Positions 11,036 through 23,157 of a DNA stretch of 64,000 nucleotides are shown here, one piece after another. The translations under genes and the position numbers were made by a program. Position 1 is the first letter of the stretch; each line of letters starts with the position of its first letter. The notes under the pieces are model-generated. The model made no database searches and was not told the DNA's origin. It saw only the letters and a list, made by a program, of their open reading frames with translations. Source of the DNA: Cladobotryum mycophilum (lineage: Eukaryota; Ascomycota; Sordariomycetes; Hypocreales; Hypocreaceae); assembly GCA_036429605.1 (NCBI GenBank), contig CM071590.1:2790001-2854000 (forward strand), written 5' to 3'.

Positions 11036-14000
11036 ATGGTCGACGACTCTGCTTTGGCTGCGGCTGCAGAGTTCATCGCTTCGCTCGCCCCAGGTGCGGC
11101 GTCTGCCTCGTCTTTCCCTGCGGGGTTCGATCCCAATATCAGGCTCCCGGGCCGTGAGACTCCCGGCAAACGCACTCTAGAGATTGAACTCGAGAAACTT
11201 GCCCTGAGAGTTGCTCAACTCGAGAGCCGGGTTACTGCCTCCGCCCCGGCTGTCTTCCCAGAGACACCCAATGAGGTTAATGACACACTCTTTGGCGAAG
11301 ATGCTGCGTCGCCCGTAAACGGTCGCCTTTCGGCCCCCAAGCCAAAGTTGTCGCAAGGTAGCTTGGACAGTCCGATTTTTGTATCCAGCCAGCTGACCAA
11401 GGAAGCGCTGCAAGGACTGCGCGATCATGTCGATGATCAGTCCAAACTCCTAGATAGCCAACGCCAGGAGCTTGCTGGCGTTAACGCTCAGCTGCTTGAG
11501 CAAAAGCAGCTGCAAGAACGTGCCCTCGCAATGCTAGAACAAGAGCGTGTCGCCACGCTGGAGAGGGAATTATGGAAGCACCAAAAGGCAAACGAGGCCT
11601 TCCAAAAGGCTCTCCGAGAAATCGGTGAGATTGTCACCGCTGTCGCTCGCGGTGACCTCACCATGAAGGTCCGCATGAACACCGTCGAAATGGACCCCGA
11701 AATCACAACCTTCAAACGAACAATCAACGCCATGATGGATCAACTACAAACCTTTGCTAGCGAAGTCTCCCGCGTAGCGAGAGAGGTTGGTACCGAGGGT
11801 TTGCTTGGTGGTCAAGCTAGAATCGGCGGCGTTGACGGAGTCTGGAAAGAATTAACAGATAACGGTATGATGATCTTGCATCCACGGTCAAATGATCTCT
11901 CTTTTATTTTATTTTATTCTAAATAAACGACTAACATCATTCAATAGTAAACGTTATGGCACAGAATCTCACTGATCAAGGTAACCAATTACCCCATTTC
12001 GAACCCCGCCTTGTGACGAGAGAAATCACGAAAAATATCACTTTCTGACATTTGCATCATCTATTAGTGCGAGAAATTGCGTCTGTGACAACTGCAGTCG
12101 CCCATGGTGACTTGACGAAGAAGATTGAGCGGCCGGCAAGGGGAGAGATTCTGCAACTGCAGCAGACCATCAATACCATGGTGGATCAACTTCGAACATT
12201 TGCCTCCGAAGTCACACGAGTAGCCAGAGACGTCGGAACTGAAGGTATTTTAGGTGGTCAGGCAGATGTTGGGGGAGTGCAGGGCATGTGGAACGATTTA
12301 ACCGTCAACGTCAACGCCATGGCCAACAATTTGACGACACAAGTGCGCGACATTATCAAGGTCACGACAGCCGTCGCCAAGGGAGATCTCACACAAAAAG
12401 TCCAAGCCGATTGCAGGGGAGAAATCTTTGAGCTCAAATCCACCATCAACTCCATGGTTGACCAACTTCAACAATTCGCCCGCGAAGTCACCAAGATTGC
12501 AAGAGAAGTCGGAACCGAGGGCCGCTTAGGCGGTCAAGCCACAGTACATGATGTCGAGGGAACTTGGAGAGATCTCACCGAGAACGTGAACGGCATGGCC
12601 ATGAACTTGACCACCCAAGTGCGAGAAATCGCCAAGGTCACTACTGCTGTAGCCAAGGGTGACTTGACCAAGAAGATCGGGGTCGAAGTCAAGGGAGAGA
12701 TTTTGGAGCTGAAGAATACCATCAACCAGATGGTTGACCGTTTGGGTACCTTTGCCGTCGAAGTCAGCAAGGTCGCCAGGGAAGTCGGTACAGACGGAAC
12801 TTTGGGCGGCCAGGCCCAAGTTGCCAATGTCGAGGGTAAATGGAAAGACCTCACGGAAAACGTCAACACCATGGCATCAAATCTCACCATGCAAGTGAGA
12901 AGCATTTCCGCCGTCACGCAAGCGATTGCAAACGGTGACATGAGCCAAACAATCGACGTTCAGGCAAGTGGAGAGATACAAGTTCTAAAGGAGACCATCA
13001 ACAACATGGTCTCACGATTGTCAAGTTTCTGTTACGAAGTGCAGCGGGTCGCCAAGGATGTCGGTGTTGATGGCAAGATGGGAGCCCAGGCCGACGTTGC
13101 CGGTCTGAATGGTCGCTGGAAGGAAATTACAACGGACGTCAATACTATGGCTAGCAATTTGGTAAGTGTCCTTCGTCTCTCTCTCTCTCTCTCTCTGCAT
13201 TCTTCATCGTACTCGGGCTAACTGTGGACGGATAGACTACACAAGTGCGTGCCTTCTCTGATATCACTAACTTGGCTACGGATGGAGACTTCACCAAGCT
13301 TGTGGACGTAGAGGCCTCTGGTGAGATGGACGAGCTCAAAAAGAAGATCAATCAGATGATATCAAATCTTCGAGACAGTATCCAGAGGAACACACAAGCC
13401 AGAGAAGCTGCCGAGTTGGCGAACAAGACCAAGTCAGAATTCCTCGCCAACATGTCGCACGAGATCCGCACGCCGATGAACGGAATCATCGGAATGACAC
13501 AGCTGACGCTGGATACCGACCTCACCCAGTATCAGCGAGAAATGTTAAACATCGTCAATGACCTTGCCAATAGCCTTTTGACAATCATTGACGACATCTT
13601 GGATTTGTCCAAGATTGAGGCCAGGAGGATGGTCATCGAAGAGATCCCGTATACGCTACGTGGAACTGTCTTCAATGCGCTGAAAACCTTGGCAGTCAAA
13701 GCGAACGAGAAGTTCCTTGATCTCACTTACAAGGTTGACAGCTCAGTGCCCGACTACGTCATTGGTGATTCCTTCCGTTTGAGGCAGATTATTCTGAACC
13801 TCGTGGGCAATGCCATAAAATTCACCGAGCATGGCGAAGTCAGCTTGACCATCCAAGAGCAGGCCGCTTCAGACCTAACCGGCCCTGGAGAGTATGCTAT
13901 CGAGTTCATTGTCGAGGATACCGGAATTGGTATTGCAAAGGATAAGCTCAACTTGATTTTCGACACGTTCCAGCAAGCTGATGGTTCCATGACACGCAAG

Positions 14001-15284
14001 TTTGGTGGTACCGGCCTAGGCTTGTCCATTTCAAAGCGTCTCGTGAATCTCATGGGCGGTGACCTGTGGGTGAATAGCGAAGCTGGTAAGGGCAGCGAGT
14101 TCCATTTCACCTGCAGGGTCAAGCTGGCCGATGATCACACCGAAACCATTCAGCAGCAGCTGAAGCCCTACCGCGGTCACCAGGTCCTCTTCGTCGACAA
14201 GTCGCAGTCAAGCTCTGGGGCTGATATTAGAGAAATGTTGGAGCAGATTGGCCTGCATCCTGTCGTCGTCAACTCCGAGAAGAGCTCGGCTCTCACTCGC
14301 TTGAAAGAAGGCGGCGCGCTGCCATATGACGCCATCATTGTCGATTCAATCGACACCGCTAGGAGGCTGAGAGCGGTGGATGACTTTAAGTATCTCCCCA
14401 TTGTTCTGCTGGCACCCGTGGTGCACGTCAGCTTAAAGTCATGTCTGGATCTGGGCATCACGTCGTACATGACAACGCCATGCAAGCTTATTGATCTGAG
14501 CAATGGCATGATTCCTGCTCTGGAGAACAGAGCCACACCATCTCTGGCAGATATCACCAAGTCGTTTGAGATTCTGCTCGCCGAAGACAACACTGTCAAC
14601 CAGAGACTGGCTGTGAAGATTCTCGAGAAATATCACCATGTTGTCACTGTCGTAGGCAACGGTTGGGAGGCCGTCGAGGCCGTCAAGCAGAAGAAGTTTG
14701 ATGTCATTCTCATGGATGTTCAAATGCCCATCATGGTAAGATTTTACTAAATGAAAATATCATTATTATTATTATTATTACTATAATGGCATATATACTA
14801 ACACATTTTACAGGGTGGATTTGAGGCTACAGGCAAGATTCGAGAGTACGAGCGTGGTATGGGAACGCACAGGACCCCCATCATTGCGCTGACTGCTCAC
14901 GCCATGATGGGTGACCGAGAGAAATGTATCCAAGCACAGATGGACGAGTATCTGTCGAAGCCGCTACAGCAGAATCAGCTTATCCAGACCATTCTGAAAT
15001 GTGCAACGCTCGGCGGCGCATTGCTCGAGAAAAACAGGGAGCGCGAGCTGGCGCTGCAGGTAGAAGTCAAGGCATCTGGACGACATTTGGATAGTGAACG
15101 TCGTCTCTTGCGACCCAGCCTTGAGGGCCGCTCATTTACAACCAGAGAGCCATTGCCCAAAAAGAGGGTTACCATAGAGGCGGCTGCAAGGGCCGACAAT
15201 GCTCCTGAATATGCAGACAGAAAGGAGGACATCATATCAAAGGCCCGTGAAGATCTCTCTGATAAGCGCAGTCTGTCAAGCTAA
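11036..15284 (+). CDS. nik1: group III hybrid histidine kinase, HAMP-repeat osmosensor (Nik1/Os-1)
   Basis: Five exons: 11036-11864, 11948-11980, 12068-13161, 13236-14735 and 14814-15284, giving about 1308 aa, the usual family length. About 195 N-terminal residues, with a coiled-coil stretch, precede the first HAMP unit. Five near-identical HAMP-plus-linker units of about 92 residues follow (about 196-650, recurring V/I-TAVAxGDLT and GGQA-V-GVxGxWxxLT), then a shorter sixth. The kinase core has the H box NMSHEIRTPMNG (His about 727), N box (NLVGNAIKF), G1 (EDTGIGIA) and G2 (GGTGLGLS). A receiver domain carries ILMDVQMPIM (phospho-Asp about 1146). The protein is cytosolic, with no membrane segment. 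Family members feed the Ypd1-Ssk1/Hog1 osmotic pathway and are needed for phenylpyrrole and dicarboximide fungicide action. All catalytic boxes look intact. Confidence 0.97.
11948..11980 (+). other. 33-nt exon 2 of nik1
   Basis: This exon is flanked by introns 11865-11947 and 11981-12067. It encodes about 11 residues (V-NVMAQNLTDQ plus one base) that join HAMP unit 1 to unit 2, exactly as at the other unit junctions (ANNLTTQ, AMNLTTQ, ASNLTMQ). Both flanking introns are phase 1, so skipping would keep the frame. Confidence 0.85.
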
Positions 15285-17103
15285 GACCACCCCCCAAACA
15301 GTCTTAGTGACGAAGAATGAAGTTGTCTTGGCATTGGGTTAAAGACGTACACGATTAAATGTCGGATTTTGGCTTCACGAGTTTGTTGCATATTACAACT
15401 TTACCGGATCTCCCTGGGTGCACAGTTACGAGGGCTTTATCGTTAGATTGTTTTCCTACAATGTTCGAACGTCTTCGTTTGTAAGACAAGTTAGCGGCGG
15501 TACTTTCTGGTTTGCGTCGGCACGTTGAGAGAGGCTCTCGTCACCCCTTTTTCTCGACCTGTCGACGATACCAGCCCTTTTGTCGATGACATCCTTAAAC
15601 CAACATTGTTTGGTTTCAAATGCTTCTCTGATCGGTAACCTTGTTTTTGTTTTGGGATGGTTTATTTATATCCCACATGTTTTTCCCCTGGCGAATACGG
15701 TGTTGGCATGACAATGGACGAGAAAAAGGGATACGACGGTCGCTTTCTGCTTTTCTGGCCCAAAGATGGCTCTTTTTTCTAATTTTTGCTCCTCATCATC
15801 CTTTTCCGGTGTATTTTATCCTTTATCTGTTGCGGTGTCTTCTGTTGGGAATGGAGCTCTATCCTCTTTTTTTTTGCTTTTTGCTTTTCTCTCTTCTTTA
15901 TTTCCTTGTTCGTTTCTCTCCTGCTATCAAAACTTTTTTTTATAGCAGGTTGCTACATATGTTGATTGGAACTTGCTTTCACTTGAGGAGTCGAAATTTG
16001 GGCATTGGAACGGAGCGACCTACTGGGAGGGTCACTCTTTGCTTAGCCCCCGTTCTTCTACTCAGGGGAACGAAGGAAGAGCTATTACTGCAGCCTTCGT
16101 CCTATTGGAGCAGTAACAACAGTATATTTTAACGTCCAGTTTGCAGATGAAATGGCATAGCGAAAGACACAGGTTTATCTTTGGTCGAGGAGCTGAACGT
16201 TTCTTTATATAAGGAAAAAAGCTCACCACTAGGTTTTCATTCTTTCTCATTATTATCTCGGGCTCTTGGGGTTTCCAGAGGCTGGTTTTTGACGAAGTGA
16301 GGATTTGGATTAGGGGTTGCGGTGGTTGGGTTTCAATTTGGGGGCGGATGGAATACGTGGGGGGAAACCGGGAAAGGGGAGGAAAGGGGAGAGGGACAAA
16401 GGGTGGAAAGAACAGGGTTTCTTTTTTATTTTTTTTATTGAATTTTTTGATGTTTTGAAGGAAATCGTTCTTTGTTTGTTGTTGTTTTTTTCCTCTCTTA
16501 GCGGCATCAAAGACTTCTTTGGTTTTTTTGTCGGGGCGAAGAAAGACTTTGCTTTTATTGCCTAAATGCTCAAGGCGTGGTTTTTTTATATCGCGCGTGT
16601 GCTGGGTGGTTTTGTATCACTCGCCTAGAATATTCCGTGATGTTATCTTGTTGATGCTATTGCATCTTCCCTACCTCCCTCTCCTGGTGGCAAAGTATCA
16701 CGAAAACTCCTGGCGAAGCAAGGATTGTCAGTGTCACTCCCAGCGAACGTGTGGGGAAAAAAACAAGAATGGTAGAACTATATAGGCCCGTGGAAATCTT
16801 ATCCGGTTCATTGATTGCTCTTTTATGATAGTTCTCTGATGGTTCTATATGTAGTCTCTCGCGCATCTACACACTAGTCACTTATAGATCGTTTGACGCC
16901 CCAGTCAAAACGTTGGGAAAACGTTTGAATTGAGTTCAGCCGAACTTCTCATAGCTCTATTCTCTAGCATCTGCCATCGAGGGGTACGCTCATCCCCCCT
17001 CATTGTCGTTCCAACTCCTCGCTCTCTCTCTCTCTCTCCCCGCACCAAATCCCCTCATGGCGTTTCCCCCTCACTTGGTTTAGATAACCCTTGCATGAAG
17101 TCT
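15285..17103. other. intergenic region between nik1 and the small coiled-coil gene
   Basis: Contains the nik1 3' end and T-rich, low-complexity DNA (about 15840-15945, 16420-16500). ORFs on both strands are short, with no family resemblance and no splice-linked continuation that I could find. No RNA gene was recognised. Confidence 0.55.
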
Positions 17104-18384
17104 TTACTCCGTTTTAGATTGGCCGCTTTGGCCGTCGTCACGGCTGGATTCGCCACCGTCGGCGGCTTTCGCGGCGACAGTGGCCTCGAGTGCGGCGAGG
17201 ATAGCGTCCAGCTTGTCCTCGATTTTTGTCAAGTTTGACTCAAGGGCGGTGGCGGTTTGTTCACCTCTGTTTTGTGTTTGGCCAAATATGTTGAGGGGGC
17301 CAACCACCCCCCACATATTTTTCCCCATGGTTAGTCTATGTGGCTGCCTGCTTGCACATCTACTCGCTCTCTATGTGAGAGTGACAAAAAAAAAAAAAGG
17401 GAAGAGCGAGGAAGACCAAGAAGAAGAAGAAGAAGACGACGAATTAGGAAAAAAAGTAAATAATGAACATAAGCGAAGGGGGTAAATTCAAGCCTTGATG
17501 TTTTTAAGGTGGATAGGCCGGGAAATAGGTTTAGAGAGAGAGGGAGGGAGGGCAGATCACCAGGTGATCATGAGGAAGCGTCTAGGGTGCGCGAAGAAGC
17601 CCCCCCATGCAAGGGAGGGTAAGATGCGCGGACCCAGTGAGTCGGTTTGAAGGGTAGAAAGTGGATGATGGATGAGTAAGTGTGCAAAGCAAAGCAAGGC
17701 AAGGCAAGGGAGAGAGAGAGGGAGGGAGGGAGGGAGGGAACATGGGAAAGGGGTTTATTCGATTCCTTGTTGGAAACTTACTTGGCCAATTCCCGAAGCG
17801 CCTAGAGATATTCCGGGGTTAGCATGCGCGTGGTGGTAGTGTGAGTGTGTGCTTTTGCATGGAGTTTGTCATGGAACAAACGGGCTGAAGGGAGATTTGA
17901 GACAAGAGAATCCTTGTAAATAGCATTGGAATGGATGGGCATGATTTGTCAAGAAAACGGGCAAAATCTAGAATGCCATTCCTGACGAAACCGGTTTTCT
18001 TTCTTTTTCCCACTAGGCCGGACAATAACCCATAATAATAATAGTAATAGTAATAATGCCCATGTAAGGGACAACAACCCATGGGGAAGGGGGAGGCACA
18101 TCCGGAATTGGACATTGGCGGGTTTCATGGGATGCACGCATACACCTGAGCGAGCTCTAGACTCGGCTGATTTCCGTGTCTTTCTTTCTTTCTTTCTTTC
18201 TTTTCTTTCTTTCGGTCTTTCGGTCTTTCGGATAGAAGGGAAAAGGAAAGGGGGAGGGGGAGGGGAGGGGTGGTCTCTGATGCAGCAGCTCAACATGACA
18301 TACCTCTGTGAGGTTTTCTACCTCTGATCGAGAGCCGTTTGGCTTGGACGACTCAGTCGTGGAGTTGTCAGATGATGATGCCAT
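17104..18384 (-). CDS. small conserved-looking coiled-coil protein, 87 aa, with a 20-nt microexon
   Basis: Rebuilt from three minus-strand exons: 18304-18384 (27 codons), 17782-17801 (20 nt) and 17104-17266. Introns of 502 and 515 nt have GTATGT..CTAG and GTAAGT..ACAG ends, with CTAAC branch-like sites. The phases fit exactly and give 87 aa. A Ser/Asn-rich start (MASSSDNSTTESS) leads into a continuous amphipathic helix: ENLTE from exon 1, ALRELAK across the microexon, then SNLTKIEDKLDAILAALEA in exon 3. The tail is acidic/Gly-Ser-rich. The heptad-like pattern running unbroken across both splice junctions is the main support. I do not recognise the family. The helix recalls small oligomeric adaptors such as HSBP1, but that is only a resemblance. 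A shorter product starting at the in-frame ATG at 17328 is possible but would not preserve the helix. Confidence 0.72.
18181..18229. repeat. (TTTC)n / (GGTCTTTC)n microsatellite inside an intron
   Basis: TTTC units pass into three CGGTCTTT-type units. On the minus strand this is a purine-rich GAAA tract within intron 1 of the small coiled-coil gene. Confidence 0.85.
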
Positions 18385-19178
18385 GGCTGGTGGCTGCTTT
18401 CCTTTCTCCCCGGTCTGTTTTGTGCACTCTTCTCTCTCTTCTCTCTCCTCTCTCCCTGCTTCTGATGGCTGTGGCGTCAAAGGGTCACCGGGGCGTGGGA
18501 CAGACAGGACTCGCAATTAAACGAAGTGGAAAGCGGCAGTGCTTCTTGAAGCTTCTCGTTGGGAGAGAGGGGGAAAAAAAAAGAGGTCGTCGATATCGCA
18601 AACCGCGTCCCAATCCAACCATCTGCCGGCCCAGAACCTTCCCACTAGAGTGTAAATCTGGTTTGCTCACGTGACGCATGGTGATGTGCCATATTTTAGA
18701 GTCAAATTCTGACACCTTTACCACTTGGAGAAACAAAAAAAACTGAAAACAAAAAGTCAGACGCCGCCTCATACTTTGAAAAAGGATAAACCCTGAATTA
18801 TCCAGAAAACGCCGTCTTCGCGGTTCCAATCTTAATGTGCAGTTTATCCTTCTTCGTTCTTCTTCGTCTTCTTCTTCGTCTCCCGTGAATCCTTCGTCAA
18901 AATGTCTCGAGCGTGGGAATAAACCGGCGGATAACCCGGTTAAGCGCCATGTATAATAGCTCGCCAACAAAACATAAAGGCCCGTCTCACTGGTCGTCTC
19001 GTATCAGATGCCTCATTTATTAGTCCCCATCCAGGGTTTCAGCAAGCCCAAGTTTCGGCATGCATAATTTTTGGCCCCCAGGGAAGAGTTTCCAGCTATT
19101 ATGCGACCCTAGAGGGCTGGACCAAAAAATGTCACGCGTCTTGCGATTGATTGTCTGTGTCGCAGACACCTGCCACCT

Positions 19179-19234
19179 TCACCTCCACCTCCACCTCCAC
19201 CTCCACATCCACATCCACATCCACACGACCCTGT
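19179..19234. repeat. (CCACCT)n / (CCACAT)n hexanucleotide repeat
   Basis: About four CCACCT units followed by about four CCACAT units, non-coding. Confidence 0.85.
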
Positions 19235-19510
19235 ATTGCAGAAACTTGTTCAGGCAAGGAATGAAGATGGAGAGTTTCACTCTGTGACAAGTTGAAAGAA
19301 CGGACTGGCGGCCGGTGCTAATAAAAGTCAATCAACCTGCCGATTTCAAGGTCATGTTAGCCTGCATTAGAATTCCAACCAACACGGGATCGCCCCAAAA
19401 ACCTAGCACGTGCATGGATCCGTGAAACTGGTCCTGGACCTCGAGATCGAAAATTCTCCCGTCGATCCCGCTTGATAGACTCGGGCTTCCATCGTACGGA
19501 CAAGTCCTTG

Positions 19511-19562
19511 AACTTGCTTTGCCTTGCTTTGCCCTGCTTTTACCTTGCCTTGCCTTGTCTTG
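19511..19562. repeat. CTTGC/CTTTGC-type degenerate repeat
   Basis: Repeated CTTGC, CTTTGC and CCTTGC units in the spacer. Confidence 0.65.
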
Positions 19563-20161
19563 AACGGACATTATCAAGTCCGTCGAGTCGGGCGAACCGG
19601 GGGAGCCAAGACGTCTCAGTTCAGAAGTGCGGCATCAGAAACCCACGAAGCAAGGTCAAGCTATATACAAGCAGGTAGGTACTCTACTCCATATGGCTCC
19701 CGTATGGCTGGAGAAACCAATAACTCAACTCTCTTCCAAATTGTAAACTTGTCTTTCCCCTTCCCGCTACCGGTGCGACCCTCGTCCACTTTCAGTGACT
19801 AATTATTGTTCACTTTGTATCTTGAATCTCCCTCTATCAATGGCGTGAGAAGCGGAAATAATGACCAGCTGACCAAGACAAGCAAGGTACAAGTAGGTAA
19901 TGTATAATGCAGGGCAATGTAGCATCTGCCTTGTCCACTCCATGTAAAGACACTTGATCGATTCATATTAACTTGCAACCCAAAGGCTGCAGAAGCAACT
20001 AGGTAGGCGTTCAATATGCGCCTAATTAGTCCAAGTCCTCCTCACAATGAGAACCTGAAGCAAGGTAGCCAGCTTATTAGTTCTCCAACCACATGTCAGG
20101 TCAGAGCCTCCAGGTTGATAGCTAGGCAACACACAGCACACCGTTCATCATGGCGCTGGCC

Positions 20162-20179
20162 AAAAAAAAAAAAAAAAAA
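20162..20179. repeat. A18 homopolymer
   Basis: Eighteen consecutive A on the plus strand after GGCC. No gene context. Confidence 0.9.
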
Positions 20180-23135
20180 GAAGGTCGCTGTCACTGGGGG
20201 CGTTCGGGGAAAGCTCTCTCCCTCTCTCTCATCTATCGGTCCTGTTCTCAGGGTTCAAGGGCCGACGGCATGATGTTAACAAACCAAGGCAGCCAACTTG
20301 CCCCGAAACGCACCGGCTTTTTCACCGAGTATGCAAGTCATTCTTTAGAGAAGAGACGGCTTAAACAAGAGCTGGTTGGCCGCGAGCTGCTGCAACAGTT
20401 ACAGTTCTCGAGTCGTGTCGAAAACGGGCATTCGCAAAAACAAAACAGAAAAAAACAATGGATGGCCTTGTCCCCCTCCTCATCCAGCCCAGCTAAAGCG
20501 AAAGGGCACCAAAAATAGCGTCGCCCATCTGCAGCGATATGCACTGACGGTTCAGGCACACATCAAACAAACGTTTGCCTCTAATAAGCACAAGGTTGGA
20601 ACCGTTGGATCAAAAACCAAAAAGCCAACAGCAGTTCGTCTTTGCAAACCTTGGAAGAGGGGGTGCAAGGATCGAATCGCAACCTCCCGGATTTGGATCA
20701 CCCTCCATCTTCAAGCTCGCTCATGGTGGCATGCAATGACAGGTTTGTAGTTCCTTTGTCACTCGACTGGCGTCTTTTAACGACACGCCCCCTGCCATGC
20801 AGATGCGACGGTCTAGATCCCCGAGATGCATCAGACTATCATCGTTCTGGTGCGGCCTGCAACGTTCATCTATACATTTATCCGTTATCCATCCCCCCCA
20901 AATCCGCAAAACTTCGCAATGCATTTCGTTAACATTCCTAGAGAATGTGTGCGCGACTATTGGGAAACAAATTCGCCATACCATGAGGGAAAAAACGGTC
21001 CGTTCATATCGAGAAGAATCCTGATGGTGGTGGGCGTCGTTAATGGGGCCCCAAAAAGGATCGAGATTTCAGCTGATCATGTCCAGTTTTGTTATTCATG
21101 TATTTGGCTGTCATATCGAGCAACCGCTGACGAGGGGCCAGGCCCTGTTCTCTTTTTTCTTTCTTTCTTTCTCCTTCGTTTGATCGATCCCGATCAACGT
21201 CTGACGGCTCGACTGGTGGATAAAAATGTGGTAACAGCTTGCCGCTATTGAAGGGGAATTACGACTCTGCACTGTATGGATGTGCGAATCTCTCTTTTGG
21301 TTCTGCCGAGGGGATGCTCTTTCCCCCTGTTTTGCTATCCCTGGTTGACATCCCGGAAAACGCCTCCGAGTCAGGGCCCATCTCGATGACCCCATGTATG
21401 TGAAAACTTTCGGGCACCACAGCTTTCGCCTCCTGACTGAACAAAGACCCATCCTACAGGATCGAGATCTCCAACCTGTTTTCGTGTTTGCTCAAGAAAT
21501 TCCCATGACGGGTGGATGCGCTATTGACACACTCCCTGCGTGTGGATGACTGCGCCCTTGGCTGCGGTATGTACCCTTTACATCAACTTTATTAATTGTC
21601 CATACTGTTTCCAGTGTCGAGTATGTGCTTTATTTATGTATGCAAGGAGAATGCCCCCCCTTCGATTGGTGTCTTCGATTGGCACAAGCGCAGGTTGCTG
21701 TCGTCAGCCTTCTTTCTCATGTATCTTCTTACAAAGGACCAGAGCCGAAGTTGCGACATTTGTGGAAAAGTTCTTATTGGACCGGAGCCTCCGTAGCTTG
21801 CTGCTCCAATATTTCGTTTATGGACACAACCCCCTGCCATCATCATTCGAACATTCACCACATATTGCAGAGGACCCATCTATTAGGTGCTTGCCAATAC
21901 CGCCACGCGCCATCAACTTGAGCTCGCACCACTTAAGAAAAGGAGGGGCGTCCTATCTTGCAAAACGCCGTTTTGCCATTGGAAAAGGAGATGCCGGTAG
22001 CCAAGTAGGATATATCGGAAACTCTCCGGGTGGGAAATGGACAGAAATCCACCCAGTGGCATTTCTGGCTGGAATATCGCTCGATGCTGGGCCCTCGTAA
22101 TTATGATTTTCATCCATCTGCAGGGAACCGGAACGCCTGAAGATGCCAATCCCTATCAAAACCGAGTACAACCAAGGTACGGAGTAGGTAGGTAACGGTA
22201 CCGAGGCAGCCAAGCGAAAGCCCGGCCGTTCCCCCTCCCTCGCTCCCCTCCCTTCTCAATCCTCGTACTTGTAGCAAAATACGGAGTACACGCGACTGAC
22301 CGAGTTCTTGGAACTCAAACGCCCGTCCCGAAGGGTGGGCAAAAAACCAAATAATAGAGACCTCGTTCATCCGTTGTGGCGTGGCCTGGGCGATCCTCAA
22401 CCCAAAATTCGATTTACGAACGACCGATTGCGATCCTAGTAGCACGGGCTAAGGGCAAACCAGACCCCACGGCGTGCGTGGCGTAACCAGCCAGTCTGAT
22501 TGCCATTGGTTGTGACACCTCTTCGTTAATGCAGCTGGTGCCTGGCCCAATTCGCTGTCGCCCTCCACCCTTTTCTTTTTGTCTTTCCCATCCACTGCCT
22601 TTCAGCCACGAGCCAAAAAGCTTGGAGGGGGATCGAGATCGTTCTCCTAGCAGTCCAATCCCCATGCGAGCTCCAACCCACCTCAATTGCATGTCGCGGG
22701 CAACAGCCGCGCTTGTCTCCGCCTTAGGTTTTGCCCTGTCCAGTTTGTCGTGGGTTCCCCTCCCAGCCCAGCCTCCCTCCCAAGGGCCAACTCCTCTCAC
22801 TACCTACCTCAACCCCACCGTTCTTTTCTTTTTCTTCCCCCTTTTCCCCTTTGGCTCGGAATAAGCACCACCCGAGGCTTGGTCGCATGGCTCATGGCGC
22901 ATTGCGACTTTGGTCAGTCCCGTCAAAAAAAAACAGCTGTCGAGATGCCCACTCAACGCCAGTTCCAGCAACAGGATTGACCTGTGTTTACAAGCACGGT
23001 GATTGGTCTTAGTTCCTTCAATTCAGATTAACAACAACTTACTGTACATTCAATCCAGCGATCTTCTTGGGCATACAAGCCCACTTGAACTCTGACGCCA
23101 AGTTGGCCCATTTCTTCTTGGGTCTCACTTCTCAA

Positions 23136-23157
23136 GTGTGTGTGTGTGTGTGTGTGG
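23136..23157. repeat. (GT)n dinucleotide repeat
   Basis: About eleven GT units, followed by a short CA-rich segment (23165-23175). Confidence 0.9.

Noticed and set aside
17104..17328. Stand-alone 74-aa gene on the minus strand
   Set aside because: Its first residues look like intron sequence read through (an acceptor lies at 17268-17267), and splicing to two upstream exons gives a better, continuous helix.
20655..20690. tRNA B-box-like GGATCGAATCG
   Set aside because: Does not match GGTTCRANNCC, and no A box or acceptor stem could be folded around it.
21540..22100. 186-codon plus-strand ORF
   Set aside because: No recognisable motif, a composition unlike the coding exons nearby, and no splice continuation.
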